Counted from the first letter of the stretch, positions 10,967 to 19,452 are shown. The stretch: 64,000 bases of DNA from Janthinobacterium lividum (GCF_023509035.1 NZ_CP075583.1:5022001-5086000); one strand, 5' to 3'. A program made the numbers and translations. Notes: generated by a model not told the origin, from the sequence alone.

Positions 10967-12649
10967 TCATGCGTGGACCGAGCCGGCCAGCGCCACGATG
11001 AGCGGCCCCAGCAGGGGCAGCACCACGTTAGAGATGGCATAGGTAATCGTGTAGCCCAGCAAGGGCGTGGAATTGCCGGCGGCGTTCTGCACGGCCGACA
11101 GGGCCGGCGTGCTGCACTGCTGGCCGGCGATGGCGCCCAGGAGCACGGGCGCTTCCAGCTTGAGGAAAAAGTGCCCCACCAGCAGGGACAGCGAGGCGGG
11201 GATGACGGCGATGAGCACGCCCATCAGCGGCAACGACAGGCCGTATTGGCGGATCAGGTCGATCGCCTGCGGTCCCGACGCCAGACCAACGCAGGCGATG
11301 AAGGTGGCCAGGCCGATATCCTTCATCATGTCGAGCGCGCTGGGTTGGATGCCCGGCATGCCCGGCTTTCGCGCCTGGTACCAGCCGAACACGAGGCCCG
11401 TCAGCAAGGCGCCGCCACCCGTGCCCAGGGAAAACGGGATGCCGCCCAGCTTGGCACTGAAGCCGCCGATATACACGCCGAGCACGATGCCGATGGTGGC
11501 GTAGACGATATTGCTGCGGTCTCCAGTGGGCACGCGCTTGCCGATGGCGGCCAGCGCCGTGTTCAGCTCGCGCCCTTCCGTCGTGCCGTACAGGCGCAGC
11601 ACGTCGTCGCGCTGCAGGGCCAGGTCCGGCAGGGGCGGCATGCTGTGCTCGCCACGCACGACGGCCGCCACATGCACGCCGGAGGGCAAGGCCAGCTGGC
11701 GCAAGGGCTGGCCCACGAGGGCCGCCTGCTGCAGCACCACTTCGACGGCAGAGACAGCCATGTTCAAGCCCGTCGTGTCGGCAAATTCTTCGCCTAGGAT
11801 GGCTTCGGCCGCCACCAGCGCGGGACGGTGGCCGATCACCAGCACTTCGTCGTTGTTGCGCAGGCGCAGTGCGGGTTCCAAAGGCAATACCTTGCCATGC
11901 CGGCGCACGCGCGTGATGCTGGCGCGGCCCGCGAAAATATGCTGCAAGGCATCGAGGCGGCGTCCCGCGCCACGGCTGATGCGATAAGCGCGGCCCACCA
12001 TTTCCGGCGTGGCCTGCACGCCATCGCCATCGGTCTGCGCGCCGCCCATCTTTTCCCATAATTTGTCGGCTTCCTCGCGCAGGTTGACGCGCAACAACAG
12101 CGGAAAAATCTGGCTGGTGGCGATGACGATGGCGATCAGGCCGAAAATATACGTGATGGAATACGCGGTGACCACGTTGGCCTGCAGTTCGGCGATGCGG
12201 GCGGCCGGCAGCGCCAGCTTGGAGATCGCGTCCGTGGCCGTACCGACGACGGCCGACTCCGTCGCCGCGCCCGCCATCATGCCGGCCGCCGTGCCCTGGT
12301 CCAGGCCCAAGAAACGCGTGGCCAGCAGCACCAGCACCAGCACCACCACCACTTCGATCAGGCACAGCAGGCCCAGGCGCAAGCCCTTGGCATTCAGGTT
12401 GGCAAAGAACTGGGGACCGCCCGCATAGCCGAGGGCAAAGATGAACAGCATGAAGAAAACGTTCTTGACGCTGGCGTCCAGCGTGATACCCAGCTGGCCG
12501 ATCAACAGCGCGGCGATCAGGGTGCCGCACACGCCGCCGAGCTGGATGGGGCCGAAGCGTATCTGCCCTACTGCATAGCCGAGCGCCAGCGCCAGGAACA
12601 GGGCCAATTCCGGAACCTGGTGCAATACCGACGCGATCGAATCGAGCAT
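10967..12649 (-). CDS. aspT: AspT-type aspartate:alanine antiporter (first copy)
   Basis: A 560-residue paralogue of the next gene, with the same order: hydrophobic duplication domain, two TrkA-C-like domains, second hydrophobic domain (for example GYAGGPQFFANLNAKG). The ATG at 12649 is preferred over a TTG two codons upstream because an AAGG ribosome site lies eight bases before it. It is first gene of the aspT-aspT-aspD operon. The central soluble regions of the two copies are clearly diverged while the membrane parts keep the same motifs, so this is an old duplication and the two may form a heterodimer or differ in substrate. Confidence 0.85.
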   Translation of the reverse strand: MLDSIASVLHQVPELALFLALALGYAVGQIRFGPIQLGGVCGTLIAALLIGQLGITLDASVKNVFFMLFIFALGYAGGPQFFANLNAKGLRLGLLCLIEVVVVLVLVLLATRFLGLDQGTAAGMMAGAATESAVVGTATDAISKLALPAARIAELQANVVTAYSITYIFGLIAIVIATSQIFPLLLRVNLREEADKLWEKMGGAQTDGDGVQATPEMVGRAYRISRGAGRRLDALQHIFAGRASITRVRRHGKVLPLEPALRLRNNDEVLVIGHRPALVAAEAILGEEFADTTGLNMAVSAVEVVLQQAALVGQPLRQLALPSGVHVAAVVRGEHSMPPLPDLALQRDDVLRLYGTTEGRELNTALAAIGKRVPTGDRSNIVYATIGIVLGVYIGGFSAKLGGIPFSLGTGGGALLTGLVFGWYQARKPGMPGIQPSALDMMKDIGLATFIACVGLASGPQAIDLIRQYGLSLPLMGVLIAVIPASLSLLVGHFFLKLEAPVLLGAIAGQQCSTPALSAVQNAAGNSTPLLGYTITYAISNVVLPLLGPLIVALAGSVHA

Positions 12650-12810
12650 GGGCAAACCTTCGAAAAGATAACGGATGATGACAAGGGAACAGGGCGTTCG
12701 GCTGCTGGCAGCGGCTTGCTTTTGAACGGGCGCACGGATCCCGCACGACAGCCGCCATAGCGGCTTCTACTAGGAAAATGTTGCAAAGTGGAATTATGTT
12801 CGGCGAAAAT

Positions 12811-12902
12811 TTTATAAGTGTCAACAGGTGTTCTATTGAACTCGCCTTGCGTTTCATCAAACATCACGCGCACGATTGAAGCGGCTGTTTGACACTGATC
12901 AA
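12811..12902 (-). promoter_or_regulatory. Candidate FNR/Anr site and promoter of aspT-aspT-aspD
   Basis: At 12889-12902 the sequence TTGACACTGATCAA matches the FNR/Anr consensus TTGAT-N4-ATCAA with one mismatch. On the minus strand a TATAAA hexamer lies at 12811-12816 with a weak TTCAAT -35 element 18 bases upstream. That would put the palindrome about 91 bases before the start site, a spacing known for class I FNR activation. The 5' untranslated region would be about 155 bases. The half-sites are clear; the promoter assignment is inference. Confidence 0.5.
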
Positions 12903-12910
12903 TAAAACTA

Positions 12911-13780
12911 TTAGTAATGTTTTGGGCGGTACCAAAGCGCCTGGCGCGCCAGCGGCGTCTCCTCCGGCAAGTCGGGATTGGCCAGTTCCAGCACGTGGCG
13001 CCGGGATAGTTTCAGGCCATCCGCAAGGCGGCCAAAATGGCGCTGGAACAATTGCGCGAAACTGCCATCGGCAAGCATGGTTTCCAGTCCGATTTCAATG
13101 TGGCGTGCCAGTTCCGGCCGGTGCTTGCCGACAAAAAAGTACAGTGCGGCCGGGTAGCGGATGACCAGGTGGGCGTCCAGCGCCAGCGGCAGTTGCGCGT
13201 GGCTGGCCAGCTCGCTTTGAGCCTCGATCACGGAACGGGGAAAGTAGTCGATGCGGCCCGCCGCCAATTGCTGGAACAGGCCTTCATAGGTGCTCGAAGT
13301 GTCGAGGCGCAAGCCATTCGCCTGCAGGATGGCGGAGTCTGGCCAGTCGCGCATCTGGCCGGCCGACAGCCGCGCCAGGGCGGCGATGCTGCGCACGGAG
13401 CGCAGCAGGTCCGGCTGGCGCGCCTGGATCAGGGCCACGCGCCAGCCGATCAGGCCACGGTCGATGGGGATGCGTATCGGCAATAATTGCGTTTCGCGCG
13501 CGTGGCTCGTCATGGCCCACACGACATCCACGCTGCCCGACGCGGTGGCGATTTCCTGCATGGCGCGCGTCTGCACCATGCGCAGTTCGGAACGGCGCAA
13601 GACATAGGCCTGGCCCGAACGCGCCAGCGCCAGTTGCAGCAAGGCCGTCACATAGCCTTGCTGCGGATCATTGAATGCCTGGTGGCGCGGATACACGAGC
13701 GGCAGCGGCGACGACGTGCCGGCGACAGCCGCGCTGAACGGCCACAGGCCGGCAAGCATGAGCAGAGGGCGGCGCTGCAT
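12911..13780 (-). CDS. Periplasmic substrate-binding protein (bacterial solute-binding family 3-like)
   Basis: A 289-residue exported protein with signal peptide MQRRPLLMLAGLWPFSAAVAG and an extracellular solute-binding (SBP family 3) fold: an N-terminal lobe, a central region with SSTYEGLFQQLAAGRIDYFPRS, and LVIRYPAALYFFVGKHRPEL in the second lobe. This pattern is common in orphan polar-amino-acid-type binding proteins of betaproteobacteria that lack transporter genes; none is adjacent here. The start has a very strong ribosome site (AAAGGAGGGG). Ligand unknown. A sensory or binding role without transport is possible. The FNR-like site at 13917-13930 lies about 140 bases upstream. Confidence 0.8.
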   Translation of the reverse strand: MQRRPLLMLAGLWPFSAAVAGTSSPLPLVYPRHQAFNDPQQGYVTALLQLALARSGQAYVLRRSELRMVQTRAMQEIATASGSVDVVWAMTSHARETQLLPIRIPIDRGLIGWRVALIQARQPDLLRSVRSIAALARLSAGQMRDWPDSAILQANGLRLDTSSTYEGLFQQLAAGRIDYFPRSVIEAQSELASHAQLPLALDAHLVIRYPAALYFFVGKHRPELARHIEIGLETMLADGSFAQLFQRHFGRLADGLKLSRRHVLELANPDLPEETPLARQALWYRPKHY

Positions 13781-13916
13781 GGCCCCTCCTTTCCAGCGCT
13801 ATCATCAGCGTTCGTATCAGAATGACAGTATCGCGCAGCAGAGCACGCTTGTCGACTGGAATAAGGAAACTGTATATAAAACAACATCAATTCCAGGCTG
13901 CACTACAGAGGGGGAA

Positions 13917-13930
13917 TTAATCCAGATCAA
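13917..13930. promoter_or_regulatory. Candidate FNR/Anr binding site
   Basis: TTAATCCAGATCAA matches TTGAT-N4-ATCAA with a single mismatch. It lies between the divergent binding-protein gene and the small HMA-domain gene, about 105 bases before the ATG of the latter. AT-rich TATAAA stretches occur on both sides (13874-13880 and 13941-13950), so it could act on either gene. I see no terminator in this gap of about 250 bases. Confidence 0.5.
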
Positions 13931-14028
13931 TAAACCCGCATATAAAAAATAAATCTTGCGTGCTGCTCTGGACGGCATGTGCACCCCTCGCCTACGCTGT
14001 TTTTTTATTTGAAAAACAAGAGGAACCC

Positions 14029-14292
14029 ATGCAGACAGCACGCTTGAATATCATCGGGATGGATCACGAAGGCTGCGCCGACAGGCTGACGGGCGCGCTC
14101 GAAGCCGTCACGGGCGTGGCCACCGTGTGCGTCTCGCTGGCGCGCCACGGCGCCACGGTGCAGTTTGACGAACGGCTGGCCACGCAGGAACGCCTGCTGG
14201 CCGCCGTCAACGACGCCGGCTTCATGGGCGAAGCAACGGATGAAGAACAACTGGCCTCGTGCAGCGGCGCCTGCGGCCATTGCTGCCACTGA
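14029..14292 (+). CDS. Small heavy-metal-associated (HMA) domain protein with Cys-rich tail
   Basis: An 87-residue ferredoxin-like HMA protein (beta-alpha-beta-beta-alpha-beta pattern). In copper chaperones the loop reads GMxCxxC; here it reads GMDHEGC (10-16), so the first cysteine is replaced by His13 and only Cys16 remains. The C-terminus instead ends in a cluster CSGACGHCCH with four cysteines (78, 82, 85, 86) and two histidines. The ATG at 14029 has an AGAGGAA ribosome site. The gene stands alone behind an FNR-like site and beside anaerobic ubiquinone genes. Metal and partner are unknown; a Cys/His tail could bind Cu(I), Zn or an Fe-S cluster. Confidence 0.75.
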   Translation: MQTARLNIIGMDHEGCADRLTGALEAVTGVATVCVSLARHGATVQFDERLATQERLLAAVNDAGFMGEATDEEQLASCSGACGHCCH

Positions 14293-14317
14293 ACGCCTGC
14301 TGCCGCCACCTCACCGC

Positions 14318-14845
14318 TCAGCCTTCCCGCGCGCCCCTGTCGCGCAGATGCGCCAGCACGCGGCGCGGCCCCAGCGCCTGCAGGTCGAACGGCGGCAATT
14401 CGATGGCGTCGAGCGTATTCTTGAATAGCAGCCCCAATTCCGTATCGCCCTCCAGGCTCAGGCGGCGGCTGAAGAACAGGGTGTCCGGATCTTCCTGGCG
14501 CCGCGCCAGCAGCATCAAATCATGCACGCTGGCGGCGATGCACAGGTCCGGCGCATCGACATAGCGCTCGGCCACGAACACCGTGCCCTGCCACTCGAAA
14601 TCGAAGGCGATGCCCGCATCCAGCAGCCGCAAGCGCAGGCTGCGCCCTTCCAGGCTGCATCGCACGTCGTCGGGTAATTGCGGCGCCAGCAGACGGTTCA
14701 AGCCTTGCACGAATAGCCAGGAGGCGGGATACGGCGGCAGCTTGGACAGCAATTCGGCCAGTGGTTCCGGCAGCCGGTACGACATGGCGGGCTTGCTCAT
14801 GGGAGGCTTGGCCGGGACGGGCAATCTTTCCAGTTGATCTTGCAT
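14318..14845 (-). CDS. ubiT: UbiT, SCP2-domain lipid carrier of O2-independent ubiquinone synthesis
   Basis: A 175-residue protein with an SCP2 (sterol carrier) fold, matching UbiT (YhbT). In Escherichia coli UbiT binds prenyl intermediates and replaces UbiJ for ubiquinone synthesis without oxygen. A Pro-rich N-terminal stretch precedes the domain (SLEGRSLRLRLLDAGIAFDFEWQG, with a late SLEGDTELGLLFKNTLDAIE that closes the lipid pocket). It is third in the ubiU-ubiV-ubiT operon, 20 bases after ubiV, with an AAAGGAAG ribosome site. Assignment is supported by the neighbours as much as by the domain. Confidence 0.88.
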   Translation of the reverse strand: MQDQLERLPVPAKPPMSKPAMSYRLPEPLAELLSKLPPYPASWLFVQGLNRLLAPQLPDDVRCSLEGRSLRLRLLDAGIAFDFEWQGTVFVAERYVDAPDLCIAASVHDLMLLARRQEDPDTLFFSRRLSLEGDTELGLLFKNTLDAIELPPFDLQALGPRRVLAHLRDRGAREG

Positions 14846-14865
14846 GGTGCTTCCTTTCGATGCGT

Positions 14866-15768
14866 TCAATGGGCGGCGTGCTGTTCCATGCCGGGCTGGC
14901 CATGCCAGTAGCCATCGCAGGCGCCGGCCGGCTGGCAAGCCGCCAGCTGGGCCTGGGCGCCGATACCGCTGACCTGGCCGCGGCGGGCGCGGTCGAAGAT
15001 GGCGATGACTTGTTCCGTATGCATGGCCTGCGGGCTGATGCGCGCCACCGATACGCCCATGTCGCGCATGGCGTCGAGTTCGCGCACCAGGTTGTAGACC
15101 AGCGCCGACTGCGTCTGCGTGCCATTCAGTACGAGGAAAGGCACTTCGTCGCGCGTGCGCAGCAGCAGGCCGTCCGGTTCTTCCAGGCAGCTGTAGCCGC
15201 AATCGTCCTTCGGCAGGTTGCGGTTGCGCGCCGTGAAGCAGCGCGCGGAAAACGCCAGCGGCATGCGGCCGTAGGCGAATACTTCCGTCTCCAGCCCTTC
15301 CGGTTTCTGGCGCTGCATCTCGGCCAGCGCCGTCTGCCCCATTTCCAGCGGCATCACCCAGCGCCGTGCGCCCAGGCGCGCCAGCAGTTGCAGGCTGGGG
15401 CCATTGAACAGGTTCAAATGGGGGCCGGCGACGAAGGACGTGCCCTTTTCCATGCAGTGCACGGCGCCCATGTCGTTGGCCTCGACGCCGTAGCGGCCAT
15501 TGCCCGTGATGCGGCGCAGGGTCGCCAGTTCGGCGCCCGCCTCGATCAGCGCCTGCGTGGACAGCACCACTTCCTTGCCTGCCGCGGCCAGCATGTCGGC
15601 GATATCGAGCCAGTCGGCCAGGCGCACCTCATGCCGGCGCGAGCACACGGTTTCGCCCAGATATACGATATCGACGGCGGTGCCGGCGATCTGCTGATAA
15701 AACTCGAAGACGGTGGCGCGCGGCCAGTAGTACAGCAAAGGGCCCAAAGAGAGTTTTAACATGTTCAT
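14866..15768 (-). CDS. ubiV: UbiV, O2-independent ubiquinone hydroxylase subunit
   Basis: A 300-residue member of the U32 peptidase-like family. Four cysteines occur at Cys42, Cys177, Cys190 and Cys194, reproducing the spacing of the [4Fe-4S] ligands known for E. coli UbiV. The U32 TIM-barrel motifs are present ([24 protein letters not shown]). With UbiU it hydroxylates ubiquinone precursors using an oxygen donor other than O2. The gene begins three bases after the ubiU stop, consistent with formation of a heterodimer. Confidence 0.93.
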   Translation of the reverse strand: MNMLKLSLGPLLYYWPRATVFEFYQQIAGTAVDIVYLGETVCSRRHEVRLADWLDIADMLAAAGKEVVLSTQALIEAGAELATLRRITGNGRYGVEANDMGAVHCMEKGTSFVAGPHLNLFNGPSLQLLARLGARRWVMPLEMGQTALAEMQRQKPEGLETEVFAYGRMPLAFSARCFTARNRNLPKDDCGYSCLEEPDGLLLRTRDEVPFLVLNGTQTQSALVYNLVRELDAMRDMGVSVARISPQAMHTEQVIAIFDRARRGQVSGIGAQAQLAACQPAGACDGYWHGQPGMEQHAAH

Positions 15769-15771
15769 CCT

Positions 15772-16809
15772 TTATTTCCAGGAGCGGTGATAGGCACCGA
15801 GCGTGTGCTGCTGGCCTTCGGCCAGCTTGTCCATGGCCGCCATCCAGCCCGGCTTGACGGCGTAGCGCGCATTGCCTTCGCGGCAGGCGTCGATCGCTTC
15901 GCGCCACACGCGCGTCACCTGCGCCACGTAGGCGGGACTGCGCTGGCGTCCTTCGATTTTCACGGCCCGCACGCCCATGGCAATCAGCTGCGGCAGCAGC
16001 GCCAGGGTATTCAAGCTGGCCGGCTCCTCGATGGCGTAATACTCTTCGTCATTGACTTCGAAACGCCCCTTGCACAGGGTGGGATAGCTGGCGTTTTCAC
16101 CTGGCGCATAGCGGTCGATCAGTACGCCGTTCAGGCGCGATTCGAGACCGTTCGGCGTTTCCAGCCAGCGCACGGATTTCGCGGGCGAGCACACGCCGTG
16201 CGTATTCGGCGCCTCGCCCGTCGCATACGACGACAGCGCGCAGCGCCCTTCGACCATCACGCACAGGCTGCCAAAGCCGAAGACCTCGATCTCGACTTCC
16301 GTCTTGGCTATCAGTTGCTCTACCTGCGCCATCGACAGCACGCGCGGCAGCACGGCGCGGGCGATGCCGAAGTGCTCGTGATAGAAGTTGATGGCCTCGT
16401 AGTTGGTAGCCGAACCCTGCACGGACAGGTGCAGGCGCAGTTGCGGATGGTGCTGGGCCGCGTAGGCCATCAGGCCTGGATCGGCCACGATCATGGCGTC
16501 GATGCCGGCCTGCGCGGCGCGGTCGATGGCGCTGCGCCACACGGCCCAGTTATGCGGCTGCGGATAGGTGTTCAGCGCCAGCAGCACCTTGCGACCATAT
16601 TGATGGGCGTAGCGCACGCCCTCGGTGATGGCCTTCTCGTCGAAATTGAGGCCGGCGAAATTGCGCGCATTGGTAGCGTCGCGAAAACCCAGGTACACGG
16701 TGTCGGCGCCATTGTCGACGGCCGCTTTCAAGGCAGGCAGGCTGCCGGCGGGGCAGACCAGTTCCAGCGGTCCGGCCACGCGGGTGGCGGTGGTTGATTC
16801 AAGCATCAT
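15772..16809 (-). CDS. ubiU: UbiU, O2-independent ubiquinone hydroxylase subunit
   Basis: A 345-residue U32 peptidase-family protein, slightly longer than the 331 residues of E. coli UbiU because of its N-terminus. Cys183, Cys190, Cys207 and Cys246 show spacing of 6, 16 and 38 residues, the same as the Fe-S ligands Cys169, 176, 193 and 232 of E. coli UbiU. The U32 signature occurs around VFGFGSLCVMVEGRCALSSYATG. Two in-frame ATGs (16809 and 16806) are adjacent; the first is used. It is first gene of the operon and should act with UbiV in anaerobic ubiquinone synthesis, needed for anaerobic respiration. Confidence 0.94.
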   Translation of the reverse strand: MMLESTTATRVAGPLELVCPAGSLPALKAAVDNGADTVYLGFRDATNARNFAGLNFDEKAITEGVRYAHQYGRKVLLALNTYPQPHNWAVWRSAIDRAAQAGIDAMIVADPGLMAYAAQHHPQLRLHLSVQGSATNYEAINFYHEHFGIARAVLPRVLSMAQVEQLIAKTEVEIEVFGFGSLCVMVEGRCALSSYATGEAPNTHGVCSPAKSVRWLETPNGLESRLNGVLIDRYAPGENASYPTLCKGRFEVNDEEYYAIEEPASLNTLALLPQLIAMGVRAVKIEGRQRSPAYVAQVTRVWREAIDACREGNARYAVKPGWMAAMDKLAEGQQHTLGAYHRSWK

Positions 16810-16843
16810 GATGTTCACAGTCCTGTATCGGCTCAGGGTGCAG

Positions 16844-16886
16844 ACTATAGCCCCGCCCCTGCTGCCCAGTCCTTGACGCAGGTGAA
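16844..16886 (-). promoter_or_regulatory. Candidate FNR-dependent promoter of ubiU-ubiV-ubiT
   Basis: On the minus strand a -10 hexamer TATAGT (16844-16849) lies 35 bases before the ubiU start. Centred about 42 bases upstream of the predicted start site is TTGACGCAGGTGAA (16873-16886), an imperfect FNR/Anr palindrome with three mismatches in ten defined positions. This spacing is that of class II FNR activation, and E. coli ubiUV is known to be FNR-controlled, so position compensates for the weak match. Confidence 0.45.
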
Positions 16887-16971
16887 GGAATGCATGCATG
16901 GCTGGCGCGCATTCAACTTGCTTGACCTGGCTGTAAAATGCCCCATTTTTCTCCCTCTTCGATTGCCCGCC

Positions 16972-17388
16972 ATGACCCGCAAACCGCTGCTGATTTTCCT
17001 CCTGACCCTGTTCCTCACCGCGCTGCAAGTGCAGTGGGCCGGCCCAGCCGATGGCTATGACGCAGGGATCATCTCCGTGCTGTCGCCGGAAGTGCTGGGC
17101 GCCTATCCGGGCGTGCTGCTGCTGTTCCTGCTGGCAGTGTTCGCGCGCCGCCAACTGCCGCTGCTGCGTCAGGCCGCCATCTGCACGGGTCTGCTGGCCA
17201 TTTACTGGCTGCTGGCAAACTACGTCACCTTCGATATCCGCGTCGCCAGCTGGAGCACCTTCTCGCCGCTGGAAATCTGGGCGCACGTGCTGCCCGCTTC
17301 CGTCGCCAGCATCGCCGCCTGTGGCGCCGCGTTCTTTTGCGCGAGCTGGCTGATTCTGCGCGAAACGCGCTGGAACAAAACCGGCTGA
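16972..17388 (+). CDS. Small integral membrane protein, unknown function
   Basis: A 138-residue protein with four hydrophobic segments: about 6-23, 46-60, 68-86 and a C-terminal pair region around 100-128. It ends with a short basic cytoplasmic tail. I do not recognise a family. It lies alone on the plus strand between the ubiUVT promoter and nrdD and ends ten bases before an FNR-like site. It might be transcribed from the same divergent region as ubiU, which would connect it to low-oxygen growth, but there is no direct evidence of function. Confidence 0.7.
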   Translation: MTRKPLLIFLLTLFLTALQVQWAGPADGYDAGIISVLSPEVLGAYPGVLLLFLLAVFARRQLPLLRQAAICTGLLAIYWLLANYVTFDIRVASWSTFSPLEIWAHVLPASVASIAACGAAFFCASWLILRETRWNKTG

Positions 17389-17397
17389 GGTGTATTT

Positions 17398-17411
17398 TTC
17401 ACCTGGATCAA
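17398..17411. promoter_or_regulatory. Candidate FNR/Anr site before nrdD
   Basis: TTCACCTGGATCAA has one perfect ATCAA half-site and a second half with two mismatches to TTGAT. It lies 96 bases before the nrdD ATG. AT-rich sequence with possible -10 elements (TACATT at 17450-17455) follows. Confidence 0.4.
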
Positions 17412-17506
17412 GGATACGCGAATCGCTTGCACGCCACCTTTGACCGAACTACATTTAGTAGATAACCTTCATAAAAACACCGCATGCTGTGTTTATTGGA
17501 GGTTTC

Positions 17507-19255
17507 ATGACGACAAATGCAGTTTCCCCCACACGCGGCCAGGTCGATGTCGCCGCGTCCATCAATGAATACCTGGACAGGCGCGACTGGCGTGTCAACG
17601 CCAACGCCAACCAGGGTTACTCGCTGGGCGGCCTGATACTCAATGTCTCGGGCAAGGTCATCGCCAACTACTGGCTGGACCAGGTGTATCCGCCGGAAGT
17701 GGGCGCGGCGCACCGCGAAGCGGCGCTGCACATCCACGACCTCGACATGCTGGCCGGCTATTGCGCCGGCTGGTCGCTGCGCACCCTGCTGCACGAAGGC
17801 TTGAATGGCGTGCCGGGCAAGATCGAATCCGGCCCACCGAAACACATGTCAAGCGCCATCGGCCAGATCGTCAATTTCCTGGGCACCCTGCAAAACGAAT
17901 GGGCTGGCGCGCAGGCGTTCAGCTCCTTCGACACGTACATGGCGCCCTACATCCGCAAGGACAGCCTGCGCTACGAAGACGTGCGCCAGTACATGCAGGA
18001 GCTGATCTTCAACCTCAACGTGCCATCGCGCTGGGGCACGCAGACGCCGTTCACCAACCTCACTTTCGACTGGGTCTGCCCGGACGACCTGCGCGAGCAG
18101 ATTCCCGTCATCGCTGGCCAAGAGATGGACTTCAGCTATGGCGAGCTGCAGGCGGAGATGGACATGATCAACCGCGCCTACATCGAGATCATGATGGCGG
18201 GCGACGCCAAGGGACGCGTGTTTACCTTCCCCATCCCCACTTACAACATCACCGAGGATTTCGACTGGCATAGCGAAAATGCCGAACGCCTGTTCGAGAT
18301 GACGGCCCGCTACGGCCTGCCCTACTTCCAGAATTTCATCAATTCGGAACTCAAGCCGAACATGATACGCTCCATGTGCTGCCGCTTGCAGCTGGACTTG
18401 CGCGAACTGCTGAAACGGGGCAATGGCCTGTTCGGTTCCGCCGAGCAGACGGGTTCCCTGGGCGTGGTGACGATCAACTGCGCGCGCCTGGGCCACCTGT
18501 GGCGCGGCGACGAAGCAGCTCTGCTGGCCGATCTGGACCGCCTGCTGGAACTGGGCAAAATCAGCCTGGAAATCAAGCGCCGCACCATCGAGGAACTGAT
18601 GCAGCAAGGCTTGTTTCCCTACACGAAGCGCTACCTGGGCACCCTGCGCAATCACTTTTCCACGCTGGGGGTGAACGGCATCAATGAAATGATCCGCAAT
18701 TTCAGCGGCGACGCGTATGACATCACGTCCGCCGAGGGCCATGCGCTGGCCGTGCGCCTGCTCGACCACGTGCGCGCCCGCATGGTGCAATTCCAGGAAG
18801 AGACAGGCCATATGTACAACCTGGAAGCGACACCGGCCGAGGGCACCACGTACCGCTTCGCCCGCGAAGACCGCAAACGCTATCCCGCCATCCTGCAGGC
18901 CGGCACGGTCGACAATCCGTATTACACGAACTCGTCGCAGCTGCCCGTCGGCTACACGGACGACCCGTTCGAGGCGCTGGAATTGCAGGATGCGCTGCAG
19001 CGCAAGTACACGGGCGGCACGGTGCTGCACCTGTACATGACGGAAGCGCTGTCGGACGCGAATGCCTGCCGCGAACTGGTGAAACGCGCCCTGAGCCGCT
19101 TCTCGCTGCCCTACATCACGGTCACGCCCACCTTTTCCATCTGCCCCCGCCACGGCTACCTGGCCGGCAAACATGAATTCTGCCCCACCTGCGACGCGGA
19201 ACTGATCGCCCGCAAGCAGACCCACCCTGTTCCATCACTTGAGGAAACGCCATGA
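17507..19255 (+). CDS. nrdD: Anaerobic ribonucleoside-triphosphate reductase, large part lacking glycyl-radical site
   Basis: A 582-residue class III ribonucleotide reductase polypeptide. Conserved features include HIHDLDMLAGYCAGW with an active-site cysteine, NMIRSMCCRLQLD with the thiyl-radical cysteine region, LGVVTINCARLGHL, and the C-terminal zinc motif CPRHGYLAGKHEFCPTC (Cys546, His549, Cys559, Cys562). The polypeptide stops about 20 residues after this motif, before the glycyl-radical loop that normally follows. That loop is encoded in the overlapping next ORF. The ATG at 17507 has a strong GGAGG site four bases upstream. Product role: dNTP synthesis without oxygen, activated by NrdG. 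Confidence 0.93.
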   Translation: MTTNAVSPTRGQVDVAASINEYLDRRDWRVNANANQGYSLGGLILNVSGKVIANYWLDQVYPPEVGAAHREAALHIHDLDMLAGYCAGWSLRTLLHEGLNGVPGKIESGPPKHMSSAIGQIVNFLGTLQNEWAGAQAFSSFDTYMAPYIRKDSLRYEDVRQYMQELIFNLNVPSRWGTQTPFTNLTFDWVCPDDLREQIPVIAGQEMDFSYGELQAEMDMINRAYIEIMMAGDAKGRVFTFPIPTYNITEDFDWHSENAERLFEMTARYGLPYFQNFINSELKPNMIRSMCCRLQLDLRELLKRGNGLFGSAEQTGSLGVVTINCARLGHLWRGDEAALLADLDRLLELGKISLEIKRRTIEELMQQGLFPYTKRYLGTLRNHFSTLGVNGINEMIRNFSGDAYDITSAEGHALAVRLLDHVRARMVQFQEETGHMYNLEATPAEGTTYRFAREDRKRYPAILQAGTVDNPYYTNSSQLPVGYTDDPFEALELQDALQRKYTGGTVLHLYMTEALSDANACRELVKRALSRFSLPYITVTPTFSICPRHGYLAGKHEFCPTCDAELIARKQTHPVPSLEETP

Positions 19256-19452
19256 ATGCACGTCCCGACTTCACTCCCGCCATCACCCTGCTCGACAGCG
19301 AACGCCAGCGCTGCGAAATCTGGACCCGCGTGATGGGCTACCACCGCCCCGTCGCCTCGTTCAACATCGGCAAGCAGGGCGAATTCCACGAGCGCCAGTA
19401 CTTTACGGAAGCGAGCGCCCGGCTTGGCCAGCCCGCCTGCCATGGCGGCTGA
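19252..19452 (+). CDS. nrdD: Separate glycyl-radical domain of anaerobic ribonucleotide reductase
   Basis: A 66-residue ORF that contains the glycyl-radical segment missing from the preceding protein: RCEIWTRVMGYHRPV with the presumed radical Gly29, then NIGKQGEFHERQYF. It starts with ATG overlapping the nrdD stop (ATGA) and has its own ribosome site (GAGG eight bases upstream), and overlaps nrdG by 11 bases. Either NrdD is a two-chain enzyme here or a one-base indel has split one gene. The good ribosome site and ATGA coupling favour a real split. It would have to bind the large subunit to place Gly29 beside the thiyl cysteine. Confidence 0.8.
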   Translation: MNARPDFTPAITLLDSERQRCEIWTRVMGYHRPVASFNIGKQGEFHERQYFTEASARLGQPACHGG

